From Kribbella jejuensis (GTDB taxonomy: Bacteria; Actinomycetota; Actinomycetes; Propionibacteriales; Kribbellaceae), in NCBI RefSeq assembly GCF_006715085.1, contig NZ_VFMM01000001.1, positions 620,001 to 684,000 of the forward strand: DNA of 64,000 bases, given 5' to 3'. A program made the translations under genes and the position numbers. Positions within the stretch are counted from its first letter, which is position 1; the number at the start of each line of letters is the position of its first letter. The notes under the pieces are model-generated. The model saw only the letters and a list, made by a program, of their open reading frames with translations, was not told the DNA's origin and did no database searches. This document shows positions 1 through 8,143 of the stretch, piece after piece.

Positions 1-540
1 GGACGGTGAGTCGCAGATGCCGATGACCCGATCGCCCAGGAACGGGATCATCGCTTCGGTGACCATGCCGGCTGGGTTGGTGAAGTTGATGGTCCAGGCA
101 TCCGGGGCGACCGCGGCGATGCGTTGGGCGATCTGCCGGGCGACCGGAAGCGTGCGCAGACCGTAGGCGATGCCGCCGGCGCCGACCGTTTCCTGGCCCA
201 GTACGCCAAGGTCCAACGCGACCCGCTCGTCGGTCGTCCGTCCGTCGAGGCCCCCGACGCGGATCGCCGAGAAGACGAAGTCGGCACCGCGCAGCGCCTC
301 GTCCAGGTCGGTCGTCTCCGTCACCGCCGGAGGTGGGAGCGGAGGCACCGAGCCGTCGGCGTCGGCCGTGGCAGCGACCGCCGCCTGCTGACGCAGCACT
401 GCACCGATCGCGGCCAGCCGGGTGCGGTCGGTGTCGTACAGCATCACGTCGGTGATGCGGCCGTCGCCGTGATCACCCAGCAACGCGTGGTAGACCAGCG
501 GAACCCGGAAACCGCCCCCGCCGAGAATCGTCAGTCGCAT
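1..540 (-). CDS. Glycoside hydrolase family 4 (6-phospho-glycosidase-like), C-terminus outside window
   Basis: This is an open frame of 180 codons starting at the ATG complementary to 538-540 and running off the left edge, so roughly the N-terminal 40 percent of the enzyme is present. It begins MRLTILGGGG, a Rossmann NAD-binding loop. The GH4 signatures GQETVGAGGIAYGLRTLPV, NFTNPAG and GICDSP follow in the expected order. GH4 enzymes cleave glycosides (often 6-phosphorylated) by an NAD- and Mn-dependent redox mechanism in the cytoplasm. The gene lies 25 bases downstream of the DeoR gene on the same strand, probably in one transcript. Its place beside a sugar importer and a PfkB kinase suggests it processes the imported sugar. 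Substrate is unknown. Confidence 0.85.
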   Translation of the reverse strand, partial: MRLTILGGGGFRVPLVYHALLGDHGDGRITDVMLYDTDRTRLAAIGAVLRQQAAVAATADADGSVPPLPPPAVTETTDLDEALRGADFVFSAIRVGGLDGRTTDERVALDLGVLGQETVGAGGIAYGLRTLPVARQIAQRIAAVAPDAWTINFTNPAGMVTEAMIPFLGDRVIGICDSPS

Positions 541-565
541 AGCAACACCCCCTGGATCCGCCTGC

Positions 566-1318
566 TCACGCCAGCACCACCTGCACTCCCGCCTCTGCCA
601 GTTGGGCCCGGGTGGCCTCGTCGGCGCCGGGCTCGGTCACGACCATGGTCAGTTCCCCCGGCTCACACACGCGCGCCACCCCGTGGCCCGGGAACTTGGT
701 CCGGTCCGCGAGCAGGACGACGCGGTCGGCCGCATTGATCATCGCCCGCTTCACGGGGACCTCGATCATCGTGCTGTCCATCACCCGGCCGTCCGGACGA
801 ACCCCACTGGTCCCCAGGAACAGCCAGTCGACGTGAATCTGCCGCAGGCTCTCCTCGGTCAGGTAGCCGACCAGCGACCGGTAGCTGCGCCGTACGAAAC
901 CACCCAGCACGATCAGCTCGATCTGCTCGTCGTGCTGCAGCTCCTCGAGTACCGCGAGGTTGCTGGTGACGACGGTCAAGGACCGGCCGTGCAGGTGCTG
1001 CGCCACCCGGAGTGCCGTGGTCCCGATGTCGAGCAGCACCGACTCGCCGTCGGTCACCAACTCGGCGGCCCGGCGGGCGATCCGGTCCTTCTCCTCGGCG
1101 TGGACGGCGTTGACGTCCGCGAACGGCTCGTCGCCGCCGTCGACCGCGAGCGCTCCGCCGTAGACCCGGGTCAACCGGCCTTCGGCGTGCAGCTGCTCCA
1201 GGTCGCGGCGGATCGTCGCCTCGCTGACGCCGAGCTTCTCGGCCAGCACCTTGACGCCCCCGGCCCCGTCGGCCCGGAGCGCGCGGACGATCTGATCCTG
1301 TCGCTGCTTCGGCAACAC
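566..1318 (-). CDS. DeoR/GlpR-family transcriptional regulator
   Basis: A 250-residue protein with a GTG start. The N-terminal DeoR helix-turn-helix (MLPKQRQDQIVRAL, then KLGVSEATIRRDLEQL at about residues 28-43) is followed by the DeoR sensor domain, which resembles ribose-5-phosphate isomerase and binds sugar phosphates (ESVLLDIGTT, VVTSNLAVLEEL, FLGTSGV). Length matches the family. It is transcribed divergently from the PfkB-ABC operon and precedes the GH4 gene, so it is the likely local repressor of both arms, induced by a phosphorylated sugar. The inducer cannot be read from sequence. Confidence 0.9.
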   Translation of the reverse strand: MLPKQRQDQIVRALRADGAGGVKVLAEKLGVSEATIRRDLEQLHAEGRLTRVYGGALAVDGGDEPFADVNAVHAEEKDRIARRAAELVTDGESVLLDIGTTALRVAQHLHGRSLTVVTSNLAVLEELQHDEQIELIVLGGFVRRSYRSLVGYLTEESLRQIHVDWLFLGTSGVRPDGRVMDSTMIEVPVKRAMINAADRVVLLADRTKFPGHGVARVCEPGELTMVVTEPGADEATRAQLAEAGVQVVLA

Positions 1319-1444
1319 AGGCAGACCGTATCACGCAAACTCCGTCATTTTCAGTCAAATTGATGAGCAGGTATTGCGGAACCTGAGCACAAGTCACAAG
1401 ATTCATGAACGAGTTTGATCGAGCATGCAGGAGTGTGGCTGCAG
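1319..1444. promoter_or_regulatory. Divergent promoter region between DeoR and PfkB genes
   Basis: This 126-base divergent intergenic stretch is visibly AT-richer than its surroundings, especially 1335-1400. It contains imperfect dyads such as TCAT...ATGA around 1346-1367. It is the only place where the DeoR-family protein could control both the GH4 arm and the kinase/importer arm. I could not fix promoter hexamers or an exact operator. Confidence 0.4.
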
Positions 1445-2440
1445 ATGCACGAACTGGACGTACCGGTTCTGGATGTTGTCGTGTCCGGTCTGGTCTTCCA
1501 CGACCTGGTGCTTGGGCTGCCCACTCCCCCGCGACCGGGTACCGAGGTGTGGGCCACCGAGTCGCACGAGAGCCCCGGCGGGATCGCGAACTTCGCGGTC
1601 GCGCTCGCCCGGCTCGGGCTGCGTACCGGGATGGCCGCCGCGTTCGGTGCGGACGACCTGGGCGACCGGGTCTGGGCCGGGCTGAGCGCCGAGGGCATTG
1701 ACCTCGGCCTGTCCCGCCAGGTCCCCGGCTGGCAGACGCCGCTTACCGTGGCGCTCGCCTATGACGACGACCGGGCGCTCGTCACCCGGGGTACGAATCC
1801 CCCGCTCTCGGCCGACGACCTCATCACCACCGCGCCCTCCGCCCGAGCCGTCGCTGCGCACATCGGACCGTGGCCGAACGAGTGGCTGGCGAAGGCGAAG
1901 GCCGCGGGCAGCCTGGTGTTCGCGGACGTCGGCTGGGACCCGAGCGAGCAGTGGGACTCCGCAGTACTCGATCAGCTCGAGCACTGCGACGTGTTCCTGC
2001 CCAACGCCGACGAAGCGATGTCCTACACGCGCACGTCCTCTCCGGACGCCGCACTGAAGGCCCTTGCAGCCAAGGTGCCGCTGGTGGTCGTGTCCAACGG
2101 CGCAGCAGGTGCGATCGCCATCGACGCAGGCACCGGCGAGCAGGTCGCCGTACCTGCGTATCCGGTCCCGGCGGCGGACACCACCGGGGCGGGTGATGTG
2201 TTCGCCGCCGGTTTCATCGCGGCCACGCTCTGGGAACTGCCGCTCGAACAACGGGTGCGGTTCGCCGCGCTCACCGCGGCCATCTCGGTCACCCGGCTCG
2301 GCGGGGCGGACGCCGCGCCGCGCTGGGCCGACCTCGCGGCCTGGCAGGACGCGAACCCCGAAGACCACCAGCTGGAAGCGCTGATCCGCGCCCATGCGGC
2401 GCACAACGGAGCGAGGAAAAGCACTCGCTCGGGAAGGTAG
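1445..2440 (+). CDS. PfkB-family carbohydrate kinase
   Basis: A ribokinase/fructokinase-fold kinase, 331 residues from ATG 1445, which has GGAG 11 bases upstream. A TTG at 1415 would add ten residues lacking family similarity. Near the start, SHESPGGIANFAVALARLG is the PfkB substrate-binding glycine motif. The C-terminal signature DTTGAGDVFAAGF holds the anion hole and catalytic Asp. It would phosphorylate an imported or released sugar in the cytoplasm. It is the first gene of an operon with the binding protein (4 bases downstream) and two permeases, opposite the GH4 and DeoR genes. The specific sugar is unknown. Confidence 0.9.
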   Translation: MHELDVPVLDVVVSGLVFHDLVLGLPTPPRPGTEVWATESHESPGGIANFAVALARLGLRTGMAAAFGADDLGDRVWAGLSAEGIDLGLSRQVPGWQTPLTVALAYDDDRALVTRGTNPPLSADDLITTAPSARAVAAHIGPWPNEWLAKAKAAGSLVFADVGWDPSEQWDSAVLDQLEHCDVFLPNADEAMSYTRTSSPDAALKALAAKVPLVVVSNGAAGAIAIDAGTGEQVAVPAYPVPAADTTGAGDVFAAGFIAATLWELPLEQRVRFAALTAAISVTRLGGADAAPRWADLAAWQDANPEDHQLEALIRAHAAHNGARKSTRSGR

Positions 2441-2444
2441 AACC

Positions 2445-3746
2445 ATGGAGCTCTCACGTCGGACCCTGCTCGGGGGCTTCGCGGCCATTGCGAGCGGGGT
2501 AGCAGGTAGCGCACTCGCCGGCTGCTCGTCCGGAATGAACAACGCCGGTACGACGGCGAAGAAGAACACCGCCACCGAGCTGACCATGTGGTGCTGGCCC
2601 GGCGGTCTCGGCAAGTCGGTGCTGACCGACACGATCGCGCACTTCCCGGACCCGAAGATCAAGTACTCCGAGATCGGCGGCGATTTCAAGCAGAAGCTGA
2701 TCACCACGTTCAACGGCGGGACGTCGATCCCGGACATCACCGGCCTGAAGGGCGAGGACATCGCGTCGCTGCTCCCGCAGGCGCAGCGGTTCGTGGACCT
2801 GAAGACACTCGGCGCGGACTCGATCCTCGGTGACTACCTGCAGTGGAAGGTCAACCAGGCCACCACGCTCGACGGCAAGGTGATCGGGCTGCCGATCGAC
2901 GTCGGGCCGACCGCGCTGTTCTACCGCGAGGACATCTTCGCCGCGGGCGGGCTGCCGAGCGACCCGGCCAAGGTGGCCGAGCAGCTGAAGACCTGGGACG
3001 ACTTCTTCGCGGCAGGCGTCCAACTGAAGGCGAAGAACCCGAAGGCGCTGCTGGTCTGGGACGCCACCGACCTGTACGACATGGTCGTCGGCCAGGGCAC
3101 CGAGCGGTACATCTCCAAGGACAACAAGTTCATCGGCGACCAGGACCACATCCGCAAGGCCTGGGACACCTCGGTCAAGGCGATGACGCTGAAGATCGAC
3201 GGCAAGACGCCGAGCGGCGGCCCGGACTGGAACGCCGGACTGGACCAGGGCACCGTGCCGGCTCACATCGGCGCCGCGTGGGTCGCGTCGGACATCAAGT
3301 CCGCAGTGAAGACCAGCGTCGGCAAGTGGCGGCTCGCGCCGACGCCGAGCGGCCCCGCCAACTTCGGCGGCTCGTTCCTCGCGATCACCAAGAACGCGGC
3401 CGATCCGCAGAAGGCGTTCGACGTGATCAAGTACATGCTCAGCCCCGACAACGAGGCCAAGGCGTTCGCGGACGCGCAGATCTTCCCGTCGGCGCCGGCG
3501 GCGTACGACAAACCGCAGCTGACCGCGGCGGACAAGTTCTTCGGTGGCCAGGTGCCGATCAGCGTCTTCGGCCCGGCGGCGAAGGCGATCCCGGTCGCGT
3601 ACCAGAGCCCGTACGACGACGCGGTCGCGGCGCCGTTCCACGACGAGCTCAAGACCGTGCAGACCGGCGCGAAGACCTCGGACGCGGCCTGGTCGTCGGC
3701 GGTGTCCAAGGCGAAGGCGATCGCCAAGCGGCAGGGGGTGCAGTGA
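2445..3746 (+). CDS. Sugar ABC transporter substrate-binding lipoprotein (CUT1)
   Basis: A 433-residue extracellular solute-binding protein of the family-1 type. ATG 2445 sits after a GGGAAGG ribosome site. The N-terminus MELSRRTLLGG carries a twin arginine followed by a hydrophobic stretch and lipobox LAGC with Cys27, indicating a Tat-exported lipoprotein. The mature protein starts with LTMWCWPGGLGKS and has typical CUT1 folds (AFDVIKYMLSPDNEAKAF near the end). It overlaps the next permease by GTGA. It should bind an oligosaccharide outside the membrane for the permease pair. No ATPase gene is adjacent, so a shared MsiK-like ATPase encoded elsewhere is expected. Confidence 0.92.
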   Translation: MELSRRTLLGGFAAIASGVAGSALAGCSSGMNNAGTTAKKNTATELTMWCWPGGLGKSVLTDTIAHFPDPKIKYSEIGGDFKQKLITTFNGGTSIPDITGLKGEDIASLLPQAQRFVDLKTLGADSILGDYLQWKVNQATTLDGKVIGLPIDVGPTALFYREDIFAAGGLPSDPAKVAEQLKTWDDFFAAGVQLKAKNPKALLVWDATDLYDMVVGQGTERYISKDNKFIGDQDHIRKAWDTSVKAMTLKIDGKTPSGGPDWNAGLDQGTVPAHIGAAWVASDIKSAVKTSVGKWRLAPTPSGPANFGGSFLAITKNAADPQKAFDVIKYMLSPDNEAKAFADAQIFPSAPAAYDKPQLTAADKFFGGQVPISVFGPAAKAIPVAYQSPYDDAVAAPFHDELKTVQTGAKTSDAAWSSAVSKAKAIAKRQGVQ

Positions 3747-4675
3747 CCGCTACGGCGACAGTCTCCACACCGGCGGTGACGGCGGCACCGCCGCCACGCA
3801 AGCGGATCTGGTCGTACTGGCGGTTCTACCTGGCGCTGTCGCCGTTCTACCTGCTGTTCGCGGTGTTCGGGCTGTACCCGATGGTGTCCACGATCGTGCT
3901 GGCGTTCCAGCGCTGGGACGGCCTGAGCGCCCGGCGGTTCACCGGCCTCGGCAACTTCGCGTTCCTGGTCAAGGATCCGACGTTCTGGCAGTCACTGGAG
4001 AACACCGTCGTCCTGTTCTTCATGTCGACGGTACCGACGCTGGTGCTGGCGTTGGTGCTCGCGGTGATGCTGCAGTCTGCCGTCCGGTTCACCAACGTCT
4101 ACCGGATCGCGTACTTCATCCCGAACGTGACGTCGCTGGTCGCGATGGCGATCTTCTTCAGCTCGATCTTCAGTACGAACTTCGGTCTGGTGAACGCCGC
4201 GCTGCGGTCGCTGGGGATCCCGCAGCAGGACTGGCTCGGCGAACCGTGGGGCATCAAGATCGCGATCTCGACGATGATCGTGTGGCAGTGGGTCGGATAC
4301 AACACGCTGATCTACCTGGCCGGTCTGCAGGCGATCCCGAAGGAGCAGTACGAGGCCGCGAAGGTCGACGGTGCCGGCGCGGCACGGACGTTCTTCTCGA
4401 TCACGCTGCCGCAACTGCGTCCCGTCGTACTGTTCACCGTCATCATGTCGACGATCGGCGGCCTGCAGACGTTCACCGAGCCGCAGGTGATGGTCGGCAA
4501 CAGCGGCGGCACCGGACAGAGCGGGATGACCGTGGTGCTGTTCTTCTACCGGGCCGCGTTCCTCGACAACGACTACGGGTACGCCGCCGCGATCGCGCTG
4601 AGCATCTTCGCGCTCGTGTTGTTGTTCACGGCAATCAACTGGCGGATCTTCCGCGGACGGGGTGAGGACCGATGA
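3743..4675 (+). CDS. Sugar ABC transporter permease (MalF type)
   Basis: A 310-residue inner-membrane permease. The GTG at 3743 overlaps the upstream stop codon, indicating translational coupling. After a Thr/Ala/Pro-rich cytoplasmic N-terminus, the first membrane helix is FYLALSPFYLLFAVFGLYP. The EAA loop that contacts the ATPase is EQYEAAKVDGAGAARTFFSITLPQLRP, ending near residue 228. Six membrane segments are expected. It partners with the next gene to form the CUT1 channel. Length is normal for MalF-type actinobacterial permeases. Confidence 0.93.
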   Translation: MTATATVSTPAVTAAPPPRKRIWSYWRFYLALSPFYLLFAVFGLYPMVSTIVLAFQRWDGLSARRFTGLGNFAFLVKDPTFWQSLENTVVLFFMSTVPTLVLALVLAVMLQSAVRFTNVYRIAYFIPNVTSLVAMAIFFSSIFSTNFGLVNAALRSLGIPQQDWLGEPWGIKIAISTMIVWQWVGYNTLIYLAGLQAIPKEQYEAAKVDGAGAARTFFSITLPQLRPVVLFTVIMSTIGGLQTFTEPQVMVGNSGGTGQSGMTVVLFFYRAAFLDNDYGYAAAIALSIFALVLLFTAINWRIFRGRGEDR

Positions 4676-5499
4676 CGCGTACCCGGTGGCGGGGGCTCGC
4701 GCTGCACGCCGTACTGATCCTGGCGCTGCTGGTGTTCATGTTCCCGTTCGTGTGGACGATCATCATGGCGTCGAACACCACCGCGGACATCTACCGGTTC
4801 CCGCCGAAGTTCACGTTCGGCGGGCACTTCGGTGACAACGTGCGGCACGTGCTCGACAACGTGGCGTTCTTCCAGTCGATGGGGAACACGGCGATCGTCG
4901 CGGTGTCGACGACAGCGCTGGTGCTGTTCTTCGACTCGCTGGCCGCGTTCACGTTCGCGAAGTTCCGGTTTCCGGGGCGGAACGCGTTGTTCGTGATCCT
5001 GCTCGCAACGATGCTGCTGCCGGCGCAGCTGGCCGCCGTACCGCAGTTCCAGACGATGGCGATCCTCGGCTGGGTCGGTTCGTTGAAGGCGCTGATCATC
5101 CCGGGCGCGGCGAACGCGTTCGGGATCTTCTGGATGCGGCAGTACTTCCAGAACTCCATCCACGACGAGTTGGTCGAGGCGGCGACGCTGGACGGCTGCG
5201 GGTTCTTCGGTACGTACTGGCACGTCGCGGTGCCGTCCGCGCGGCCGGCGCTGGCGTTCCTCGGGATCTTCACGTTCGTCGGATCCTGGAACGACTACAT
5301 GTGGCCGCTGATCGTGCTGACGAACCCCGATCACGTGACGCTGCAGGTCGCACTGTCCACGCTGAACCGGGCGCACGGTGTCGACTACAGCATGGTGATG
5401 ACCGGTGCGCTGCTCGCGATGATCCCGCTGGTGATCGTGTTCGCGGTCTTCGCCCGCCAGTTCATCAAGGGCGCGACCGAAGGCGCGGTGCGGGGATGA
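4672..5499 (+). CDS. Sugar ABC transporter permease (MalG type)
   Basis: A 275-residue permease whose ATG overlaps the previous stop (ATGA). It begins with MTRTRWRGLALHAVLIL and the helix ALLVFMFPFVWTIIMASN. The EAA motif is present (LVEAATLDGCGFFGTYW then VPSARPALAF). The closing residues VFARQFIKGATEGAVRG are the standard MalG-type C-terminus, so the gene is full length. Its last 35 bases overlap the end of the convergent caspase gene. It pairs with the upstream permease and binding protein to import a carbohydrate. Confidence 0.93.
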   Translation: MTRTRWRGLALHAVLILALLVFMFPFVWTIIMASNTTADIYRFPPKFTFGGHFGDNVRHVLDNVAFFQSMGNTAIVAVSTTALVLFFDSLAAFTFAKFRFPGRNALFVILLATMLLPAQLAAVPQFQTMAILGWVGSLKALIIPGAANAFGIFWMRQYFQNSIHDELVEAATLDGCGFFGTYWHVAVPSARPALAFLGIFTFVGSWNDYMWPLIVLTNPDHVTLQVALSTLNRAHGVDYSMVMTGALLAMIPLVIVFAVFARQFIKGATEGAVRG

Positions 5500-7615
5500 G
5501 AACGGCCGTGGCGAGCAGGGCGTTGCCCACTAGGTAGAGGAGGAAGACCGGCACCGAGTGGCCTTGGGTCCAGGTCGGTACGGCGCCGAGTACGCCGAGC
5601 ACCGCCACCGTGAGAGTCGCGGTGGTGAGCCAGGTCTTCGCCCGGGCGTCCACCGCAGCCCGGGCCGACCAGGCGAACGCGATGATGACCAGCGGTTGCA
5701 GTAGGAAGAGCGGAGTGACCGTGAGCAGCGAGTACCCGCTGGAATCCCGGATGGCCAGCGCTGTGATCAGCAGGAGGCCCCCGGCAACTACGAGAGTCGC
5801 CGTCGGCGGTGAGACCGGATAGAGCGGCCAGGACGGCGGGCGCTGCGTGAGCATGAGCAGGACGACCAGGGCCAGCGTGACTCCGACCGTGACGGCCCAG
5901 GCGCTGGTCTCGTCGGCGCTGATGCCGCCGGCAAGGATGACGACGCCGTACTCGAGCAGAGCAAGTGCGCAGCCGATGGTTACTCCTAGCGCGGCCGCAC
6001 CCACTCGTCGCAAAGTCAGCGAAGCCAGGACCGCGACGATCGAGGCGACGATCGCTGGATCGCCCCAGGTGCGGTAGATGTACCAGCCGGTCGGGTCGGC
6101 GTCGTACCAGAGTTTCCGGGAGTCCGCGGCCCCTGGCCAGTTCACGACGACGAGGAAGGCCGCGGCCACGACCAGTACGCCGACAAGCCACCACGGCCAC
6201 CGCTGACCGGCGGCCAGCCCGGTGCGTGGCAGCTCGGTGCGTAGCTGCTCGGTGTGTGGCGGCTCGTTGTGTGGCGGTTCGGGGACAGGTTCGGGGGCTG
6301 GTTCTGGTGCGGGCTCTGGTGGTGGTGCCGGGGGTTCGGGATCGGTGGGCGCGGTCGTGAGCCGGACGGGAACCGTCACCTCCCCGGTCGGCCCGCTTAG
6401 CATCACGAACGTCTCACCGCTCAGCTCGCCGGGCGCCTCGCCCAGGGGTATGGGCTTTGGTTCGGGCGGCCGGGCGCGGACCCGGATCTGGGTGCCGTTC
6501 TGTTCTAGCTCGAGGCGGTTGTCCGGCGCGGAGGCCACGGCGGTGAGTGCGATCGGTGGGCCGGCGAGGTGCAGCTCGGCGGGTGCGGTGGCGTCGAGGG
6601 TGAGCTCGGACGGGGTTACCGTCGGCAGGGCGGAGGCGAGTGCCGCGGTCGCGGCCTCGGAGACCTTGCGGCTGTCGTCGGCGGTCATCCGGCCGAGTGC
6701 CTGCCAGGCGGCGTACGCCTGCCCGAGGTCGTCGTCGGCCAGCCGTTCCCGCAGGTAGTCGACCACCCCGAACCTTGCCGCAGGCAACGGACTTTCCATC
6801 GCCGCGGTCAGCTCCGGCGCGAGCGCGGCCGGGGTGATCCGCCGGACCCGGCTGCGCGCGATCAGCAGCTCCCCCTGCGCGCCGAACGTCCACATCTGCG
6901 GGTTCTGGTCGGGCGTGACCCGGTGCACGCGGTCCCGCACGTACCCGAGGAGCTCGCTCAGCCCGATCCAGCCGTCGCCGTCCCGGTCCGCCTCACCCGT
7001 CGTCAGCCCGTCGACCACCGCACCGGTGAACACCGACGGCGCCGGGGCGGCGTCACTGGTCAGCCGGCCGCCCTCGAACGCGTACTCCATCGCGCTCGAC
7101 GCGGTGATCACCACCCGGCCACGGCCGCCGCCGACGTCGGCCTGCCGGGCGAACGCGTCCTGCACCTGCGCCTCACCGGCGGCGCGGACGACCATCCCGC
7201 GCGGGAAGGCGCCGCCATAGCAACAGTCCAGGAACAAGGCGATCCGCTGCGCGCGGCTGTCGGCCATCTGCCGGTTCACGAAATCGGCCGCCACCGCGGT
7301 CGAGGCGAGCCGGGTCGGCCTGGTGTCGGCGACCGCCAGGAACAACTCGCCCGCCGCGTTCTTCAAGCCGTGGCAGGAGAAGTGCAGCAACAGCAGGTCT
7401 TCCGGGCTCCGGTCCGCGAAGAAGTCCTCGACCGCGAACCGGATGTCCTGGGCCGGCGCGTTCCGCAGTACCTGTACCTCGAAGCCGCCGACGGACGGAT
7501 CCGCGAGTACGTCGGCCAACGCGGCCGCGTCCTGCGACGGCGCGACAAGCCGGCTCAGACCGGCATCGTCGTACTGGTCGTTGGCAACGATCAGCGCAAA
7601 CCGCGAGCCGTCCAT
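5465..7615 (-). CDS. Caspase-fold membrane protease with EF-hand loop and polytopic C-terminus
   Basis: 716 residues. Residues 1-250 form a C14-type caspase domain: MDGSRFALIVANDQY is the first strand, HFSCHG gives catalytic His82, and FLDCCYGG gives catalytic Cys132 after Asp130. Within its C-terminal part, residues 210-221 (DRDGDGWIGLSE) match a 12-residue EF-hand calcium loop with Asp1, Asp3, Asp5 and Glu12. Residues about 270-330 are helical and repeat-like. About 335-420 looks beta-rich, possibly Ig-like. About 422-450 is a Pro-Glu-Pro linker. From residue 473 onward there are several hydrophobic segments, probably six or seven membrane helices. The gene is 14 bases downstream of the EACC1-like gene in the same unit. 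Bacterial caspases of this kind are thought to act in stress or phage-triggered cell death; here that is inference. The 3' end overlaps a convergent permease gene by 35 bases. Confidence 0.88.
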   Translation of the reverse strand: MDGSRFALIVANDQYDDAGLSRLVAPSQDAAALADVLADPSVGGFEVQVLRNAPAQDIRFAVEDFFADRSPEDLLLLHFSCHGLKNAAGELFLAVADTRPTRLASTAVAADFVNRQMADSRAQRIALFLDCCYGGAFPRGMVVRAAGEAQVQDAFARQADVGGGRGRVVITASSAMEYAFEGGRLTSDAAPAPSVFTGAVVDGLTTGEADRDGDGWIGLSELLGYVRDRVHRVTPDQNPQMWTFGAQGELLIARSRVRRITPAALAPELTAAMESPLPAARFGVVDYLRERLADDDLGQAYAAWQALGRMTADDSRKVSEAATAALASALPTVTPSELTLDATAPAELHLAGPPIALTAVASAPDNRLELEQNGTQIRVRARPPEPKPIPLGEAPGELSGETFVMLSGPTGEVTVPVRLTTAPTDPEPPAPPPEPAPEPAPEPVPEPPHNEPPHTEQLRTELPRTGLAAGQRWPWWLVGVLVVAAAFLVVVNWPGAADSRKLWYDADPTGWYIYRTWGDPAIVASIVAVLASLTLRRVGAAALGVTIGCALALLEYGVVILAGGISADETSAWAVTVGVTLALVVLLMLTQRPPSWPLYPVSPPTATLVVAGGLLLITALAIRDSSGYSLLTVTPLFLLQPLVIIAFAWSARAAVDARAKTWLTTATLTVAVLGVLGAVPTWTQGHSVPVFLLYLVGNALLATAVLIPAPRLRSRP

Positions 7616-7629
7616 TTCAGGCCCCCATT

Positions 7630-8013
7630 TCAGGCGTCCGCCCCCGCATGCCGCCGTACGAAGGCATCGACCAACTGCTGCTGCATATCACTGGTCGCGC
7701 CGGTCAGTTCGATCACGTCACCGTCGATGCTGAGCTTCACCGTCCGACCCGAGGCCGACCGACGGATCCACTCCCGGATCACCACGACCACGGAGCCGAG
7801 AGCCTGGAGGCCGGGAGCCAGCGAAACGCTCAGCAGACCGGCGACTGCGGCCAGACCGCCCTTCGACCCCTCCGGTGCGGGGCCTGCGCGATAGGACTCG
7901 ACCGAGTTCACGTCGAGCAACAGCAGCTCCTGCCGCAGCAGCAGCGCGAGCTCCTCGAGCCGTGCGTCGTCGGCTCCGTCCTCGGTGACGCCGACAAGTA
8001 CGTCGTCGCCCAT
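7630..8013 (-). CDS. EACC1-like (effector-associated constant component) protein
   Basis: 127 residues from the ATG complementary to 8011-8013, which has a GGAGGA ribosome site just upstream; the frame stays open further upstream but that part is Arg/Pro-rich shadow. The chain shows the EACC1 pattern as I recall it: an N-terminal strand-helix region (ELALLLRQELLLLDVNSVE), a PEGSKGG loop, a hydrophobic helix ending VVIREWIRRS, then RTVKLSIDGDVIELTGA and a final helix QQQLVDAFVRRH. The family was described by comparative genomics as a small constant component next to variable effectors such as caspases, trypsins and signalling domains. It immediately precedes the caspase gene, matching that architecture. 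Family assignment is by eye and needs a profile search. Confidence 0.7.
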   Translation of the reverse strand: MGDDVLVGVTEDGADDARLEELALLLRQELLLLDVNSVESYRAGPAPEGSKGGLAAVAGLLSVSLAPGLQALGSVVVVIREWIRRSASGRTVKLSIDGDVIELTGATSDMQQQLVDAFVRRHAGADA

Positions 8014-8143
8014 GCCATCCTCCTCCCCCTCCTCCGCCCCCTCCCCGAGCCCCACGATCCTCCTGCGCCGCAGCCGCGACAAGACGCGCGGCCAGCTAGC
8101 ATTCGGGGAACTGCAGCAGCCGGGAGTGCGTCGGAGGGGCAAC
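8014..8143. promoter_or_regulatory. Divergent promoter region between EACC1-caspase and NfeD-flotillin units
   Basis: A 130-base divergent gap. On the minus side it holds a GGAGGAGG-like ribosome site for the EACC1-like gene; on the plus side GGAGGGG lies 6 bases before ATG 8144. Both units must start here, so co-regulation is possible. I could not assign promoter hexamers. Confidence 0.4.

Noticed and set aside
3263..3727. A minus-strand 154-codon frame inside the binding-protein gene
   Set aside because: It is antisense to a complete and well-recognised coding sequence and has no ribosome site or motif.
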